60,000 nt of DNA from Nymphaea colorata. Its lineage: Eukaryota; Streptophyta; Magnoliopsida; Nymphaeales; Nymphaeaceae. The first letter of the stretch is position 1; each line of letters opens with the position of its first letter. Shown in pieces: positions 21,306-33,400 of the stretch. Made by a program: the position numbers and the translations under genes. The stretch is from contig NC_045148.1 in assembly GCF_008831285.2 (NCBI RefSeq), positions 4,032,001-4,092,000 on the forward strand, written 5' to 3'. The notes beneath the pieces were generated by a model that was given only the letters and a program-made list of their open reading frames with translations, was not told the DNA's origin and did no database searches.

Positions 21306-23664
21306 GTCCATGTAGATAAAAGAAAGCATTAGATATTGACATAAATTGACTCAATAGAGACTCGAGAAGAGTTTGACATTGGGTGTGGACATGAACTTGG
21401 AGACAAGGTAGGATATTTCGCCTCATACATCCATGCAAGCAATTGAAGATAAACAAACAATTGATAATGCATTTCCTAGGACTCTTGCCTATATGCATGG
21501 TCTTGAAACCTACGGGAAATAAATGGATTGATTGGTCATGATTTACCCAAAATTCAAGGTACATCCATATACCAAATCCATGGCACTGGCGTAGACTACT
21601 CCAACAGTTTTCTAAATTTGGGTTCTCCAATTCTTCTTGTTCACCCGTCGATATGTCGAGACTATTGTTTGTTTTGGTAGTAATTGGTAATCTTCTCAGT
21701 CCAATTGGGTGGTCCAATTGTAAGGCTATATCTTGGACTAATGTCCTTGAAATAGCAAGGCAACATGATAATTGAGATACAATATAGGTAATATTGTTTT
21801 CTAAAATTCATGAGCATATTCAAAATAGATTACTCGATTGCATACATTCTTAAGATGTAAAACTTGAAAATTTGAGAGCATACATGGGTTCCATACAACT
21901 CTTAAATTGAGGAAGGGTAGGATAATTTATAGAACTAAAGAGAACATAGAATCTCCTCAATTAGTAATAAATGCATACAAATATGATGCTGGTAGTTGTG
22001 GCCATGAATGGTTCATGCAATTGATATTTGGCATTGTGAAAGTGACTTGTATATAATCCAAGAAATCCTTAGAGAGAAGATGACGGGTCTCATCATAGTC
22101 ACCATCTGGTTGCACCCTTCCAGTCCTCGGGTGTGTCGATCGAGTGCGAAGCATCAAAATTTTAAATTGAGTTTTGAGGAAAATTTTAAGAGAAAATGAT
22201 CCACCCATGGGTATGAGGTCCAACCATTCCTGCTCCCTTTAACATGGGTAATTGAACCATGGAGTAAATATTTTTTGGATCATATATAAGTCATTTGACG
22301 CAATCTTATATGCATACATAGAGGGATGAAATTGAAATTGAAAGTATATTTTGAACTTGGTTTTGAACAAGAAATTTCCATGCTTATTTTAGGTAAATTG
22401 GAATGGAATTTAGACAAGTTGTTTTGAAAAAATTAACCTAAAAATTGGGTAAATTTTTTGAACAAAATTAAAAAATTGAATGATGTTCAAATTGGAGATC
22501 ATTGTTTTGGTGAAACAAGAGCCATTTGAAAATTGACTTGGATCATGCACATTATAATCACTTAATTTCTTGAGAATGTGCATGTATGAAATTTGATTGA
22601 GTTTGTATTGGATGCATAAGAAAAAAAAAGAAACTACATAAGACATTCATTTTTCCCTTTCTCATAATCTCTCAACATTTATTCAACATAAACATTCATT
22701 TCATAATCCATACATACAAAAATTGATTTTAATTGGAATGTGAGACTTTCTCTATCATGATTGACATATTATCAGACACAAGAGCTAGAGATGTAGTCTA
22801 CAAGTTTGAGACTTGACATAAAATTGTCAAAATGATGAAAATCATGTAAAGATGTTAAAATCAATCTTCAAAATACATCACAGACGTAGACGACATCCCC
22901 TTTTGTCTTTAAATAGCCATAAAACCAGGTTTTATAGTGATTTACATAGCTAAAAATAAAAAGTGTTGATTCTAAAAGAGCATATTTCTTAGAAAATGAT
23001 GACAAATCATTTAAATTTTGTTTGACTTTTCATAAGTTAAGCATTTAAATCAGAAAGAGGGATGTTTCTCTTGAGGGTGTGCTTCCATTCGTGTTGGGCA
23101 GTCACATTAGGCTTAGACATGATGTTTTGGAAACTTTCTTTTCTAAAACCAAATTAAATTTTTAGATTTTTTGGCTAAAGAATTTGTCTATTCCTTGGAC
23201 GATTCCCACACCTTTGATATCATCTTTTGGGAAAAATGAAGATTAGAATTTGAATGTGATTTTGGAGCACTTTGGGATGTTGATTAATCCCATGCAGATC
23301 TAGAAATGTATGAATGAAACCAACAACTACTAAAAATGTTTTTAGGGTGTCAATTTGAATGAGATTAGAACTTTCTCTAGTTCTATGGAAAATAGCCAAG
23401 TCATGGCTGAAAATTAACTTTGAAATAGCTTCAAACTATAAAGTTTTAAGCTAAATTTCATGACATCAAGGTCTGATTTCAGCAATATGCATGCACTTTT
23501 ACACTTTTGTTACCGGAATTGACAAGGTTTTGGGACTAAATAATAAATAATTTTGTAGTTTTGAACTACAAAAACTACCATGAAAATTTTCTTTCTTTAA
23601 ACCAGTTTGAAAACATGTTCCAACCTGATTTTGGAGAGAAAAATTGAGTTTTGATAGGAGGTTA

Positions 23665-23716
<52 letters not shown>

Positions 23717-23945
23717 CCTCCTACCACACAAACCATGATGGTTCATGACTGGGCTTTTAATATGGGAAGAGTGAAAACATGTTTCTAATCTCAACCATCA
23801 CCTTTAATCAATTAGATCATAAATGCATGAATCAAAATGACTCAAAATAGAAGAAATTAAGAGAATGCTCAAGCAAGTTTCTCAATAATTTTTGCCATGT
23901 GAGGGTGGATCACATTCATGAGAATGTATCCATCCCCAATAGGCA
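21306..23945. other. 2.6 kb present between R1 and R2 only in copy B
   Basis: In copy A, R1 and R2 are nearly adjacent (7965 and 7983); here 2.6 kb separates them. It is AT-rich, with a TA/GA microsatellite at 23663-23716 and - strand frames of 163 residues (21226-21717) and 88 residues (21957-22223) that I do not recognise. It may be an insertion in this copy or sequence deleted from copy A. I saw no terminal repeats. Confidence 0.5.
23663..23716. repeat. TA/GA microsatellite
   Basis: An interrupted TA run of about 38 bp is followed by a GA run of 16 bp. Confidence 0.9.
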
Positions 23946-26058
23946 ACTAAATTATATATTGCATCAAATGTAAATAACTCTCTCAACATAGAATCTTCTC
24001 ATGGTCGGTAGTTGAAAATAGGTTTAGGAAGATATTTTTGAAAGGGGCATGACCTTGGGGCTCTTTTTGGAGACAGATCAATGGGTTTCTTTTAGAAAAT
24101 CTAGTTCATGCATGAAGAATGCATTAAAATACACATTGGATCACACCTCATCCTAGCTTGACATTATTTCCAACCATGAATAAAAAATAAAATGAAACCC
24201 TCCCGTGAATATTAAACTTGAAAATAAATAGCAATAAGTGAAAATAAATGAAGAACAAGCTAGAATCACCCCTACCATGTGGTCAGCCTTGGCGTTTGGA
24301 ACTTCTCTTTGCTTATTCTCTAAATCAAGCAATTCTAAACAAGAATTTAAGCTGGATTCGAGCTTAGCAAAGCTAAAAGAAGTTGGTCCTCTTGCTAAAA
24401 ATGGGAAACAAAGATTATCTTGTACTGGAAAAATCCTAAGCAGAAGTCCAATGAAGTACCTTAGCTTAGCAAATCTAGAAGCAAGGAAATGAGAGAAAGA
24501 GATTGGACAATGGCAGCTCCTCTTTTCTTTGGTTTCTTATTCTTCTTTTTCCTCTTGGCTGCAACTAAGGTGAAGGGAAAGAGAGAGAGAGCAAGTGTTA
24601 AAAAAAATGAAAATCATCCCTGGCCCCTTGGGCCTCAAGAGGGGTTTAAACAGATTTTTCTTCTTTTTCTTTTTTTTTTACTTTGATTTTGCCTAAAAGG
24701 GAGGAGCAATGGTGGGCTGTGCCCCTTCATCCTTTCTCTTTTTTCCAAAAGTTCTAAAAAAGAAAATCCCCCTCCTCAGGAGACATTCTTTTGATGTGGC
24801 ATCCTTGGGATGGTCTACCCTTGTGAAGTGGCATGGACCAACCAATGGTTGGCCGCTTAGGTAGAAAGATGGCCATCATTGCTTGGTTGACCATGAAATT
24901 TTAATCTTTTTATATTTCAAGAATGGTCTCACCTAGTCCACGTGCATGAGCTAGGTGGGTTTGGATTAGGTCAAGTCCAATGTGACTTTGACCAAGCCAA
25001 ATTGTGATTATAATTTAAACTAGTTTCAAACTATGATTCAAACTTTGACGAGAAAAGCCTTTGACTTTGACCTCAAACTCTCTCTCTCTTGAGTGTATTC
25101 AAGTTTGACTTGTGTCTACTAGGCTTTCACCTAGTGACCTGAATTTAAATTGCATTGAATTATAGAGTTCTTTATCTATAAATTCAATGATTCGATTTAA
25201 TTTTTAAATTCATGGTGTTAAATTGAATTGTAAATGACATTTTCATACAAATTTGATTAAGATGGGTTTGACTTGGCCAAAACCCTAATTAAGATTGTTC
25301 AATTGTATATTTGGCTCGTATGACTTACAAGTTCAAATTCGTAATTGAATTGCTTAAAACCCTAAATTAGGATTTTATCATTTGAGCTTGATTGAGAGGG
25401 ACAATTTTGTCCTAAAATTGAATTGAACGGATGGTTTGGCCATGACCAATGTCCAATTCATGCTTTGGCTTCAACTAAATTCGACAAAGTTTGATGATTT
25501 TGACACTTAGACAACATTGAATTCTGTTTTTACTAAGTTCTATTTAGATTGTGCTTCAACTATGCTTAGTCAAAGCTATGTAAGGTTTAGTCAAAAGACT
25601 ATTTTGGTCCACAATGAGATTGATTGATGAGTTCAATGGGTTCAAGTTTTATTTAGCCTACTAGGTTTGGCACCACCTTTGGGTGAGCCTTGGCCTCATA
25701 GGCCGTGTGGCCCACATGTGGGTCCCACATGACATTTTGGATATCTAGTTGGATCTAGTTTTGGATTTGTAATCTAGATTTGGATTCATAATTGGACTTG
25801 GATTCCAAATGACAATGGCAAATGGATTTGGGTTGAAATCCTAATTTGGATCTAGTATTGTACACTGGAATGAGATTTGGAATTGTAATCTTGCATTGGG
25901 ATTTGTTATACGAGTTAAATTCATGATTCAAACCTAATTGAGTTTGGATTCAAAATTCAGTTTGAAATTGAACATTTTCACAATCATTTGTGTGAATTTT
26001 TTCATATATTTTTTGAATTGCCTTCTTTAGCTGAATGGAAAATTTTGAGTTGTTAACA
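23946..26058. repeat. Dispersed 2-kb noncoding repeat R2, copy B
   Basis: Direct-orientation copy of 7983-9960. It carries about 140 bp absent from copy A at roughly 25070-25215 and lacks a TGGCTGCCACATCACCC stretch present in copy A. The last 550 bp (about 25480-26040) are the best conserved part. A + strand frame with a hydrophobic run (24489-24686) overlaps the pyrimidine-rich block; it is broken in copy A and I do not call it a gene. Confidence 0.7.
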
Positions 26059-26759
26059 CTTATACACCTTCAAAAAACATAATAATGTGATCATAATAGA
26101 TTATTATTATGGGACTACTGAGAAATTTGGGTCAAAGTCAAAAAGTGAATTCAACCCATTAGCCCGTTATGGTTTCTGGACTTTCAATTGCATTTGGGGT
26201 TTAGAAAAATATTGAATCCGAGTCAAAACCTAACGAGTCAGTCCTCATAAGAGTCTATGCCCCAATTGGATAATGCACAAGTCCTACCCATTTGTTGGTG
26301 CCAAAACTTAAATAGAACGCTTAGGAGACCGAGCAAGCTTTATGTAACTCTAGCAACACATTAAATACTCGTCAACTCTGCCTTTCCATGGAGATCAAAA
26401 CTGAGCCTTATCGAGGATTCGGCCTCATTAATAATGAACTTAATCCAGTCACAATAGTCACTAAACATGCAACGACCATTGAGATTGACCAGTACAAAGA
26501 CTTTTAAGCCAAGATAAATTTCATTCTCGCTTAGAAGCTTAGCCAGACTTGTAGGTGCGAAGAGTAAACACTGATCAAGACTCAAGAATGAGAAACATAT
26601 GAGCTATCATACACACTTGTTCATCTAAAACAAACAGTGTGGCGGACAATGATGAGGGGTTGGCGTAATGGACAAGGCATAAGTTGGTAATCAGTTTTAT
26701 TTTGAATCTTTAGGCCATCAACTCTTTTGTGTTGTAAAAGAAGATTTACAAGAACCACT
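26059..26759. other. Unassigned DNA left of the chromovirus
   Basis: A 74-residue - strand frame (26361-26585) with no recognised motif is the only notable open frame. This is the pre-insertion flank of the LTR element. Confidence 0.45.
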
Positions 26760-26764
26760 GACAT
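26760..26764. repeat. LTR element target duplication, left
   Basis: GACAT directly before the 5' LTR; repeated at 29971-29975 directly after the 3' LTR. Confidence 0.9.
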
Positions 26765-27179
26765 TGTTCTCCTGCGTCTAGAGTCTGTACAGTCTTTTGC
26801 TTTGCAATGTATTTTCTTTGTTTATGTTGAGTCTTGATGTAAGCTTTAGTGTTCACTTGTGTCGGAGCACCCTCCCAAAACGGCCCCAAGTGTAATATTG
26901 GGATTCCTTGTTTTGGATGGTCAGCATGAGAATTCTGTAAGCGGCTTCGGCCATCCTTTATAAGTAAAGTGTAAAAGCTTACTTGATTTCCCTCGTGATG
27001 TACTTAACTTTCTAAGTGAATATATTGCGAGTTTTCTTTCCACACTCTTTGTGTATTTTGTGTCTTCTATTTTCAAAAAGCGTTCAAGTAATCTGCGTCC
27101 ACTTGAACGAGGCGAAGGCTTGCGGCTTACTGGCGAGAGTTTGTCGTGCCGCACGGTTTGAAGGAGTATGCCCGTAACA
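26765..27179 (+). repeat. 5' LTR of chromovirus
   Basis: 415 bp, begins TGTTCTCC and ends GTAACA (TG...CA ends). Aligns along its length with 29575-29970. The extra length relative to the 3' LTR lies in the last 50 bp. Confidence 0.92.
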
Positions 27180-27180
27180 G

Positions 27181-27195
27181 TTGGTATCAGAGCCC
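27181..27195 (+). promoter_or_regulatory. Primer-binding site (initiator Met tRNA)
   Basis: TTGGTATCAGAGCCC begins one base after the 5' LTR. TGGTATCAGAGC is the standard complement of the plant initiator tRNA-Met 3' end used by Ty3/gypsy elements. Confidence 0.93.
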
Positions 27196-27275
27196 AAATT
27201 CGGTTCAATCTGGGGAAGCGATCAGAGAGTCGGTGTAGAGCGTAACGCCGACTTGCTGCTGTTGAAGAAGACGTC

Positions 27276-28667
27276 ATGGCATCACAATACAATCTGCGAG
27301 GTGTCAAGGGTAAGGAGCCGGCCCGTCTAGAGGAGACAAGCCTGGCCCATGACCAAGGAAATCTGGAGGAGACGGTGAAACAGTTGGTCGCAGATGTAGC
27401 CACCCATGAGGAAGCCCTCGGCTTTGCTGCCGAAACCTTTGAGGGATTCAAAGAGGAGATGAAGTTGATGCGGGAACAGATGACCGAGTCAGTGGCCATG
27501 AACCGATCACTTTCTTACTTGGTGAAGACCCTGCAAGACGAAGTCGCTGGACTTCAGGCTTCAAACCAGAGACTGCTACGTACTAATTCAGCTAGTAGTA
27601 GCCAAGAGATGACCAGTAGGATCGACGTTCAACGTCCGGTGAAGTACAGTGGTAGCCGGGATGCGAGGGCGATCGACAACTTTCTGTTCCAAGTTGACTA
27701 CTACCTGGACTTGCAGAACGTAGTAGAAGAGGACTTGAAGATCAAGACTGCAACATTGTTGTTAAAGGGAGATGTTGTGGCTTGGTGGAGGCGAAAGATG
27801 TTGGACATTGAGAATGGAGACTGCACTATTCATACCTTCGACAACTTCCGTAAGCAGTTGAAGGGATACTTCATGCCCGTGAATGCTGAAAGGCACGTCT
27901 ATAGGTTGGTTGCCAACCTGAAATAGACTGGTGTTTTGAGAGATTATATCTGGGCCTATCAAAAGGTCATGTTGGATGTGCCTATGATGCCAGAAAAGGA
28001 CAAACTTCACTGGTTCATCATAGGGCTCCAATCTTGGGTCCAAGCCGACGTGGAGATATCGAATCCTGAGACCTTAGAGCAGGCATATGTGGCAGCTGAG
28101 CGCTTGGCCGACACCCAACGCAGAAGCTACATAGATACATTCAAGTCTACGAAGGAGTCTGACCACGGCGGTAAGAAGGAGGAACGGCGAGACAACAGAA
28201 ATGAATCGTTGTCCTAGAAGCCAGCTGAGAGAAAACCCTTCTTTCGCAAGGACAACAATGGGCCACCAAGAGAAGTGACTTATTGTGTCTGTGGAGGAAG
28301 GCACTATACGCATGTCTGCCTAAAACGGGTGAAACCTACTGAACAAGCCAATGTGGCGAGGGCCACCGAAGGCAGGACTGAAGAAGGGGAAGGATCGAGG
28401 ATTAGTGCACTTCAGCTTCTCAACTCACTGAAACGTGAAGAGAAAGCCAATGTGACAACGACGCCTTCCAGGGAACTCATGTACATTGAGATTTTGGTGA
28501 ATGGAAAGCCTACGATCGCTATGTTAGATACGGGTGCTACGCACAATTTCGTCTCAGTTGTCGAGGCGAGAAGATTAGGTCTCACCCTTGAGAGGGGAGA
28601 GTTGCGCATGAAGACAGTCAACTCGAGGCAAAACACATCCATGGAGTGGCCCGAGATGTGGTTGTGA
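27276..28667 (+). pseudogene. Gag-protease of the deleted chromovirus
   Basis: One frame (starting at 27276) is interrupted by in-frame TAG stops at 27924 and 28215. The first 216 residues have a coiled-coil-like Glu/Leu-rich N-terminal part and a gag core with DNFLFQVDYYLDLQNV, AWWRRKM and FRKQLKGYFMPVNAERHV. After the first stop the gag continues (HWFIIGLQ...EQAYVAAERL). The zinc knuckle reads YCVCGGRHYTHVC; the first Cys of the usual C-x2-C-x4-H-x4-C appears replaced by Tyr, with a Cys one place later. The retropepsin motif MLDTGATHNFVS is intact near 28520-28560. The frame ends at 28667 and homology continues in another frame from 28678. Confidence 0.88.
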
Positions 28668-28677
28668 AGATTGAGAG

Positions 28678-29055
28678 TTGGTTAGAGAAAGCCAACTTCT
28701 CTGTGGTCTCGATGGACGCGGCATGGAGCTCCTTAGTGCAGCAAAGATGGTCCCGATGCCACATTTGCGTAGTGTCAGTATTATGGATGAGAAGTCTCAT
28801 TGCATGGTGTCAGTGGTAACACTGAGAAAAGACAAGGGCAAGGTCGTGATGATATCTGCGCTTCAATTGAACAAAGGTCTGAAGCACGGCGACGGGATGG
28901 AGGTGGTGGCAACCGGGAAAGTGTCTAAAAACTCTCCTGATTTGGTCGCAGAGGCGCTTGCGCCTGTCTTAGAGGAATTCGCCGAGACAACGCATGCGAA
29001 GCTCCCTAGATGGCGGCCACCTCGGCATAAAGTGGACATGCCCCTACAGAATTGA
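28678..29055 (+). pseudogene. Protease-RT linker of the chromovirus, shifted frame
   Basis: After a frame change, the sequence AAKMVPMPHLRSVSIMDEKS matches the end of the chromovirus protease region. VLEEFAETTHAKLPRWRPPRHKVDM is the segment that normally leads into RT (LP..LPP.R.VDH.I). The code stops at 29055, where the internal deletion begins. Confidence 0.72.
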
Positions 29056-29558
29056 AGAAACTTGCAGATCGAAGACGAGGGTCGATGGAATTTCGAGCGG
29101 GTGACCAAGTCCTTGTGAAGCTTTACGCAGACCTGGCGGAATTCTTTCGTGGGCGATGCCGAGCACAGATCAGAAAGTATGAAGGGACATTTATTGTGGT
29201 CAAGCGGATGGGGAAGTTGGCGTACAAGTTAGATCTCCCGCTAGACTTCAAGGCGCATCATGTGTTCCATGTCCGCAACCTTCAGCCCTTTTATGTCGAC
29301 GTTGAAGACCCAAAGAGAAACCAACCGTCGCGAGAACCAATTTTGCAACGAGCTCCTTCGACCCGAAGGACCACCGACCGACAGTTGGACCAGATCCTTC
29401 GGCACAAAATCAACTACCTTGGTGAACCGAAGCAATACTTGGTCAAATGGGTAGACGAAGACCATCCAACATGTGAGTATGCCTTTCGTTTGAAGCGAAG
29501 CCATCCAGAAGAAGTCATGGTCTACCACGAAGCTGCTAGCACCGAAGACGATGCTTGA
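29052..29558 (+). pseudogene. Integrase C-terminus with chromodomain
   Basis: A 168-residue open frame. The first half is the integrase C-terminal domain: FRAGDQVLVKLYADLAEFFR, YEGTFIVVKRMGKLAYKL and HHVFHVRNLQPFY (the GPY/F-like end). The last third is a chromodomain, HKINYLGEPKQYLVKWVDED then CEYAF, in which the aromatic residues (Tyr/Trp) expected for the methyl-lysine cage are partly present. In living relatives this domain directs integration into heterochromatin. It is uninterrupted, but its ATG is probably incidental because it is the tail of a longer polyprotein. Confidence 0.88.
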
Positions 29559-29561
29559 TTT

Positions 29562-29573
29562 GAAGGGGGGAGC
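29562..29573 (+). promoter_or_regulatory. Polypurine tract
   Basis: GAAGGGGGGAG lies directly before the 3' LTR. It serves as the plus-strand primer in LTR retrotransposons. Confidence 0.85.
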
Positions 29574-29574
29574 A

Positions 29575-29970
29575 TGTTTCCCTGCGTTAGAGTATGTACA
29601 GTCTTTTGCTTTGCAATGTACTTTCTTTGTTTATGTCGAGTCTTAGTGTAAGCTTTAGTGTTCACCTGTGTCGGAGCACCCTCCAAAAACGACCCCAAGT
29701 GTAATATTGGGATTCCTTGTTTTAGATGATCGACATGAGAATCCTGTAAGCGGCTTCGGCCATCATTTGTAAGTAAAGTGTAAAAGCTTACTTGTTTTCC
29801 CTCGTAATATACTCAACTTTCTAAGTGAATATATTGTGAGTTTTCTTTCCACACTCTTTGTGTATTTTGTGTCTTTTATTTTTAAAAAACGTTTAAGTGA
29901 TCTGCCCCCACTTGAACGAGGCGAATGCTTACGGCTTACTGAGCGTATGCCGTGCCGGAGGCCCGTGACA
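29575..29970 (+). repeat. 3' LTR of chromovirus, upstream of SUF4-like gene
   Basis: 396 bp, begins TGTTTCCC and ends GTGACA. It lies 196 bp from the TATA box and 490 bp from the ATG of the zinc-finger gene, in the same orientation, so LTR regulatory sequence is next to that promoter. Confidence 0.92.
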
Positions 29971-29975
29971 GACAT
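29971..29975. repeat. LTR element target duplication, right
   Basis: GACAT, identical to 26760-26764. Confidence 0.9.
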
Positions 29976-30166
29976 GCACATTGAAGTTAATGAGAGTTTC
30001 GGTTTTGTTTTAGATGAGACCCAAAACAGCGTAACTGGCTTGCAGCTCGTCCTACTGCGGGTGGGCGAAGCTTCGGTCTCCACCCTAAATAATGATGAAC
30101 CCGGTCAACCTTTACGTGCTTCCGGCGAGGCTCACTAGTCAACGAAATGGCCTTCCGCGAGTGTCG

Positions 30167-30173
30167 TATATAA
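30167..30173 (+). promoter_or_regulatory. TATA box of the SUF4-like gene
   Basis: TATATAAG in a locally GC-rich context, 294 bp upstream of the ATG. It is followed by a purine-rich (GAGGAGG/GAAGAGAGG) leader at 30230-30460 that would be the 5' UTR. Transcription would start near 30195-30205 by normal spacing. Confidence 0.7.
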
Positions 30174-30460
30174 GAGCGAGATGGGGGCGAGAGGGGGACT
30201 TCTGCCGCGCTTCGTTCCTTTCTCGAGGGGACTGCAGGAGGAGGAGGAGCAGGGGGACAAGGAGGAAGTGCGTGGGAAAGGAGTAGGAGAAGAGGAAGAA
30301 GGGAGGAATTTGGGATTAGCGTCGCAATTCCAGGAGGCAGAGGTGGTAGAAACCCTAACATTTGTTCCTTGCTTTTATTTTTTTCTGAAAAGGAGGAGAA
30401 GAAAGGAGAGAAGAGAAAGGGAAGAAGAGAAGAGAGGAAGAGGCAAGGGTAAGTGGAAGG

Positions 30461-33400
30461 ATGGGGAAGAAGAAGAAGAGGGTGGAGAAGGTGTGGTGTT
30501 ACTACTGCGATCGCGAGTTTGAGGACGAGAAGATTCTGGTGCAGCACCAGAAGGCGAGGCATTTCAAGTGTCATGTGTGCCACAAGAAGCTCTCGACCGC
30601 CGGAGGGATGGCGATCCACGTCCTGCAAGTCCATAAGGAAACGGTCACCAAGTATTATCTCCTTCTTAGCCTTGCGATTTTCCTTTATGTTTTAGTGTTT
30701 CTCGGAAGTTGTTATTGTTCTTCGCAAATGCGCCTTGTCCTTGATCTCGCCTTTTCTTTTGTTTATTGGTTCTTCTGTTCTTGGTTTGTTCGCGTCTTAG
30801 CGTCTTCTGTTTTTCGTTTTGGATTCAATCGATTGATGTGTTTGAAATTGTTGAAATTTGGCGGATCGTGCATTTTGTGGCTTTGTTCCGAACCCTGTTT
30901 TTAGGGTCTGGTTTTGTATTCATTGGATAGTATTCTTGAAAGCGAAAAGTTTAGCCTACTAATCGTTCCGTGGCTCGGTGACTAGTTGATTTTTCTTTCG
31001 TCTGGATTCTCTTCGAGGTTCAGTTGGTGGTCTGCGTAATAGACGAGATATGATTCTTGTGGTTTCTCTACCTGAGGTCGGAAAACAGTGAAAGGCTTAG
31101 GAAAGGAGAGTTGCCTCTTTTTGTGTGGATGCTTTGCTGCAGTTTAGCTCTTCGAGTCTGATGCGCATGGTTCTGGACACGAGAAAGCTTAAATTTGCTG
31201 CTTGTTTTTGTTACCTTGCTGTAGTCAAATTTATCTTCCAGCAGATATGTGCAGCAATGGAAGCATTTGTCCAATTATGATCTTTTTTTTCCCTTTCAAC
31301 ATGATATTGAGGGCAGAATTTCAAGCGGAATAACTTACAACTTCCTGTGAAGTTTCTGGTCATAGTTAAGCTGCCAACGTCCCACGGTTTTCTTTCGTCC
31401 CATGGTTTTCTTTCGTCCCACGGTTTTCTTTTGTTTACTTTTTACCTACTCGTTCAACCTAGTTTTGGCAACTTGAATTGTTGATAGCAATCATGTTAAT
31501 GGTAATAAATACTCCTTCTTTCTGTTGGATGGCTTTTTTCTTCCAGAAACCTGACAAATTTATGTATGTATAAATCTTCTACATTGTATTTTTTTTCATT
31601 TAAAAATGAGATTTTTATTTTTTGATGGTGTAATGGGTTTTACTAATGTGTCAAGTAGTAAGTAATGGACCTTCCTCTAGTAGTAAATGAAAATTTCAAG
31701 CCCACGTAGACCAAGAACTTACAATTAACTAATGATATTTAGTAGAAAATGCCACATAATGTTCATATTTAAGCAAAACAACTACTCCCGTGGTTGTTCT
31801 TCTGTCACGAGTCCCTCTTTTATTGGCCCTCTACAGGATACTAAGTATCACCTTTGGGATCTTATTCACCGGAAATTCTGAATGAAAAATTATTAGTACA
31901 TGTTCTGAATTAATGCTCTTACTTAAAAGATACATGCCCCTTAGGCTTATTGGTGGCATCATAGTAAAGGATGTCCCACATATTCTGAATATCCTTATAT
32001 TATTGCCATTTTTAGGCCTGCCAAGAATATTGGGAAAATGCCCTAATACTTGGAAAATTTAACAAAAAATGAAAGAACTGCAGCATTGCTTGGAGATATT
32101 CTATTTCTTCCATGTGATCTTTTTTCTTTTGCTTATTTTATATTTTCAAAACATTTTCTGCTTGTCTCTTCATCTTTCTTGTGACAAAGACATAATCTAT
32201 CATTTCATAACGTCTTCGTGTGTTTTTTTTGTATTTTTCAAGTTTTAAAGCTTTTGAGTTTCCTGATGAAAACCACGCTTTGGAAAAAAAAACTTATCTA
32301 AATATCTTGCTGAGAGAATGTTTAGAAGTTAGAATTATAGTGATGATTATGGGGGAAACCGTGGGAAACATTGGGCAGCGGAGTGTAAATAACAACCATA
32401 TTACCTCCCTCCATGGCTTTCTAATTCTACCTCAGTATGCATGTTTATCTGTCTGTGTTTTTATTGTATGTATATGTAAAATGCTTCCTTCTAGGTCCTT
32501 GTGCCATTGCCACATGACAAAACTGCTGTACCACAACGTTTACCATTGGGGAGTATTCTGGTCTTCATTGAGCTTGATATCCTGCATATAGTGAAAATTA
32601 TCTAATCCCATTGTTGTTGGTACATGTGCCACACATAGTCAATTATTCTATTACATGTCTATTTATGGGTCCTTTATAGTCTAACTGCTTGGAAATTCAA
32701 ATGCGATATTCCCAAAATATTGCCTGAATTTGTGATTATGGCATAAATTTGTCGGCTAAGTGGTATTTTGGAGGTTAGTATTTATGGACTTTAAGGATCC
32801 ACCTAGCTGAGTGGATGCTAACTGGTAAGTCATGATGTTGTAAGAGAGTTTGATAGAGTGATTTTGGGTACATCATGAACTTGGCCTTATTTGGTGGAAG
32901 GATCGAAGATGTAGGCCAACGATTCTAATATGCGTAACTGGAAGATTGCGTAACTGGAAGATTTCTACCCTTCCAGGATGTTCTAATCTTATTTCTCGTA
33001 TGAATGTACCAGTGTCGGACGTGTTGATTTTTTCCCTCTTAGGCTTTTGTACAGTTAATGTTCGCAAGATCCGAGTATCATAGGGGATACTTGTTGAAGT
33101 GGCTCAAGATTTTGGTTCAGGAATTTTCTGTCCTTCATGGGCCCTTATGTCCTAAATATAATGAAAAAGATTTAAATTTTGATCTAATGTTGCATGCGCT
33201 CATTGGATCACATGATATGCATGCTTCATTTGTTACACTTTTGAGCATTTGGTTCCTGCCTTTTGATGGATTTGTTTATTTCAGGGTCCCCAACGCTAAG
33301 CCAGGCAGAGAATCAACAGAAATAGAAATCTATGGCATGCAAGGAATCCCTGCTGATGTTCTAGCAGCCCACTATGGTGATCAAGGTGACTCGTTATTAA

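Larger units (their letters stand above)
26765..29970 (+). mobile_element. Internally deleted Ty3/gypsy chromovirus, complete ends
   Basis: A 3.2-kb element with 5' LTR, primer-binding site, gag-protease, integrase tail with chromodomain, polypurine tract and 3' LTR, flanked by the exact 5-bp duplication GACAT. Coding sequence runs from the start of RT (about 29050) straight into the integrase C-terminal part. RT catalytic core, RNase H and the integrase zinc finger and core are all missing, so it cannot copy itself. The two LTRs are about 90% identical by eye, with a length difference near their 3' ends, so the insertion is not recent. It lies upstream of, and in the same orientation as, the zinc-finger gene at 30461. 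Confidence 0.93.

Noticed and set aside
27276-29558. Functional gag-pol gene
   Set aside because: Two in-frame stops, a frame change at about 28670 and loss of RT, RNase H and integrase core.
29987-30634. 215-residue - strand frame opposite the SUF4 promoter and exon 1
   Set aside because: Complement of a purine-rich 5' UTR and zinc-finger exon; Pro/Leu/Ser low complexity.
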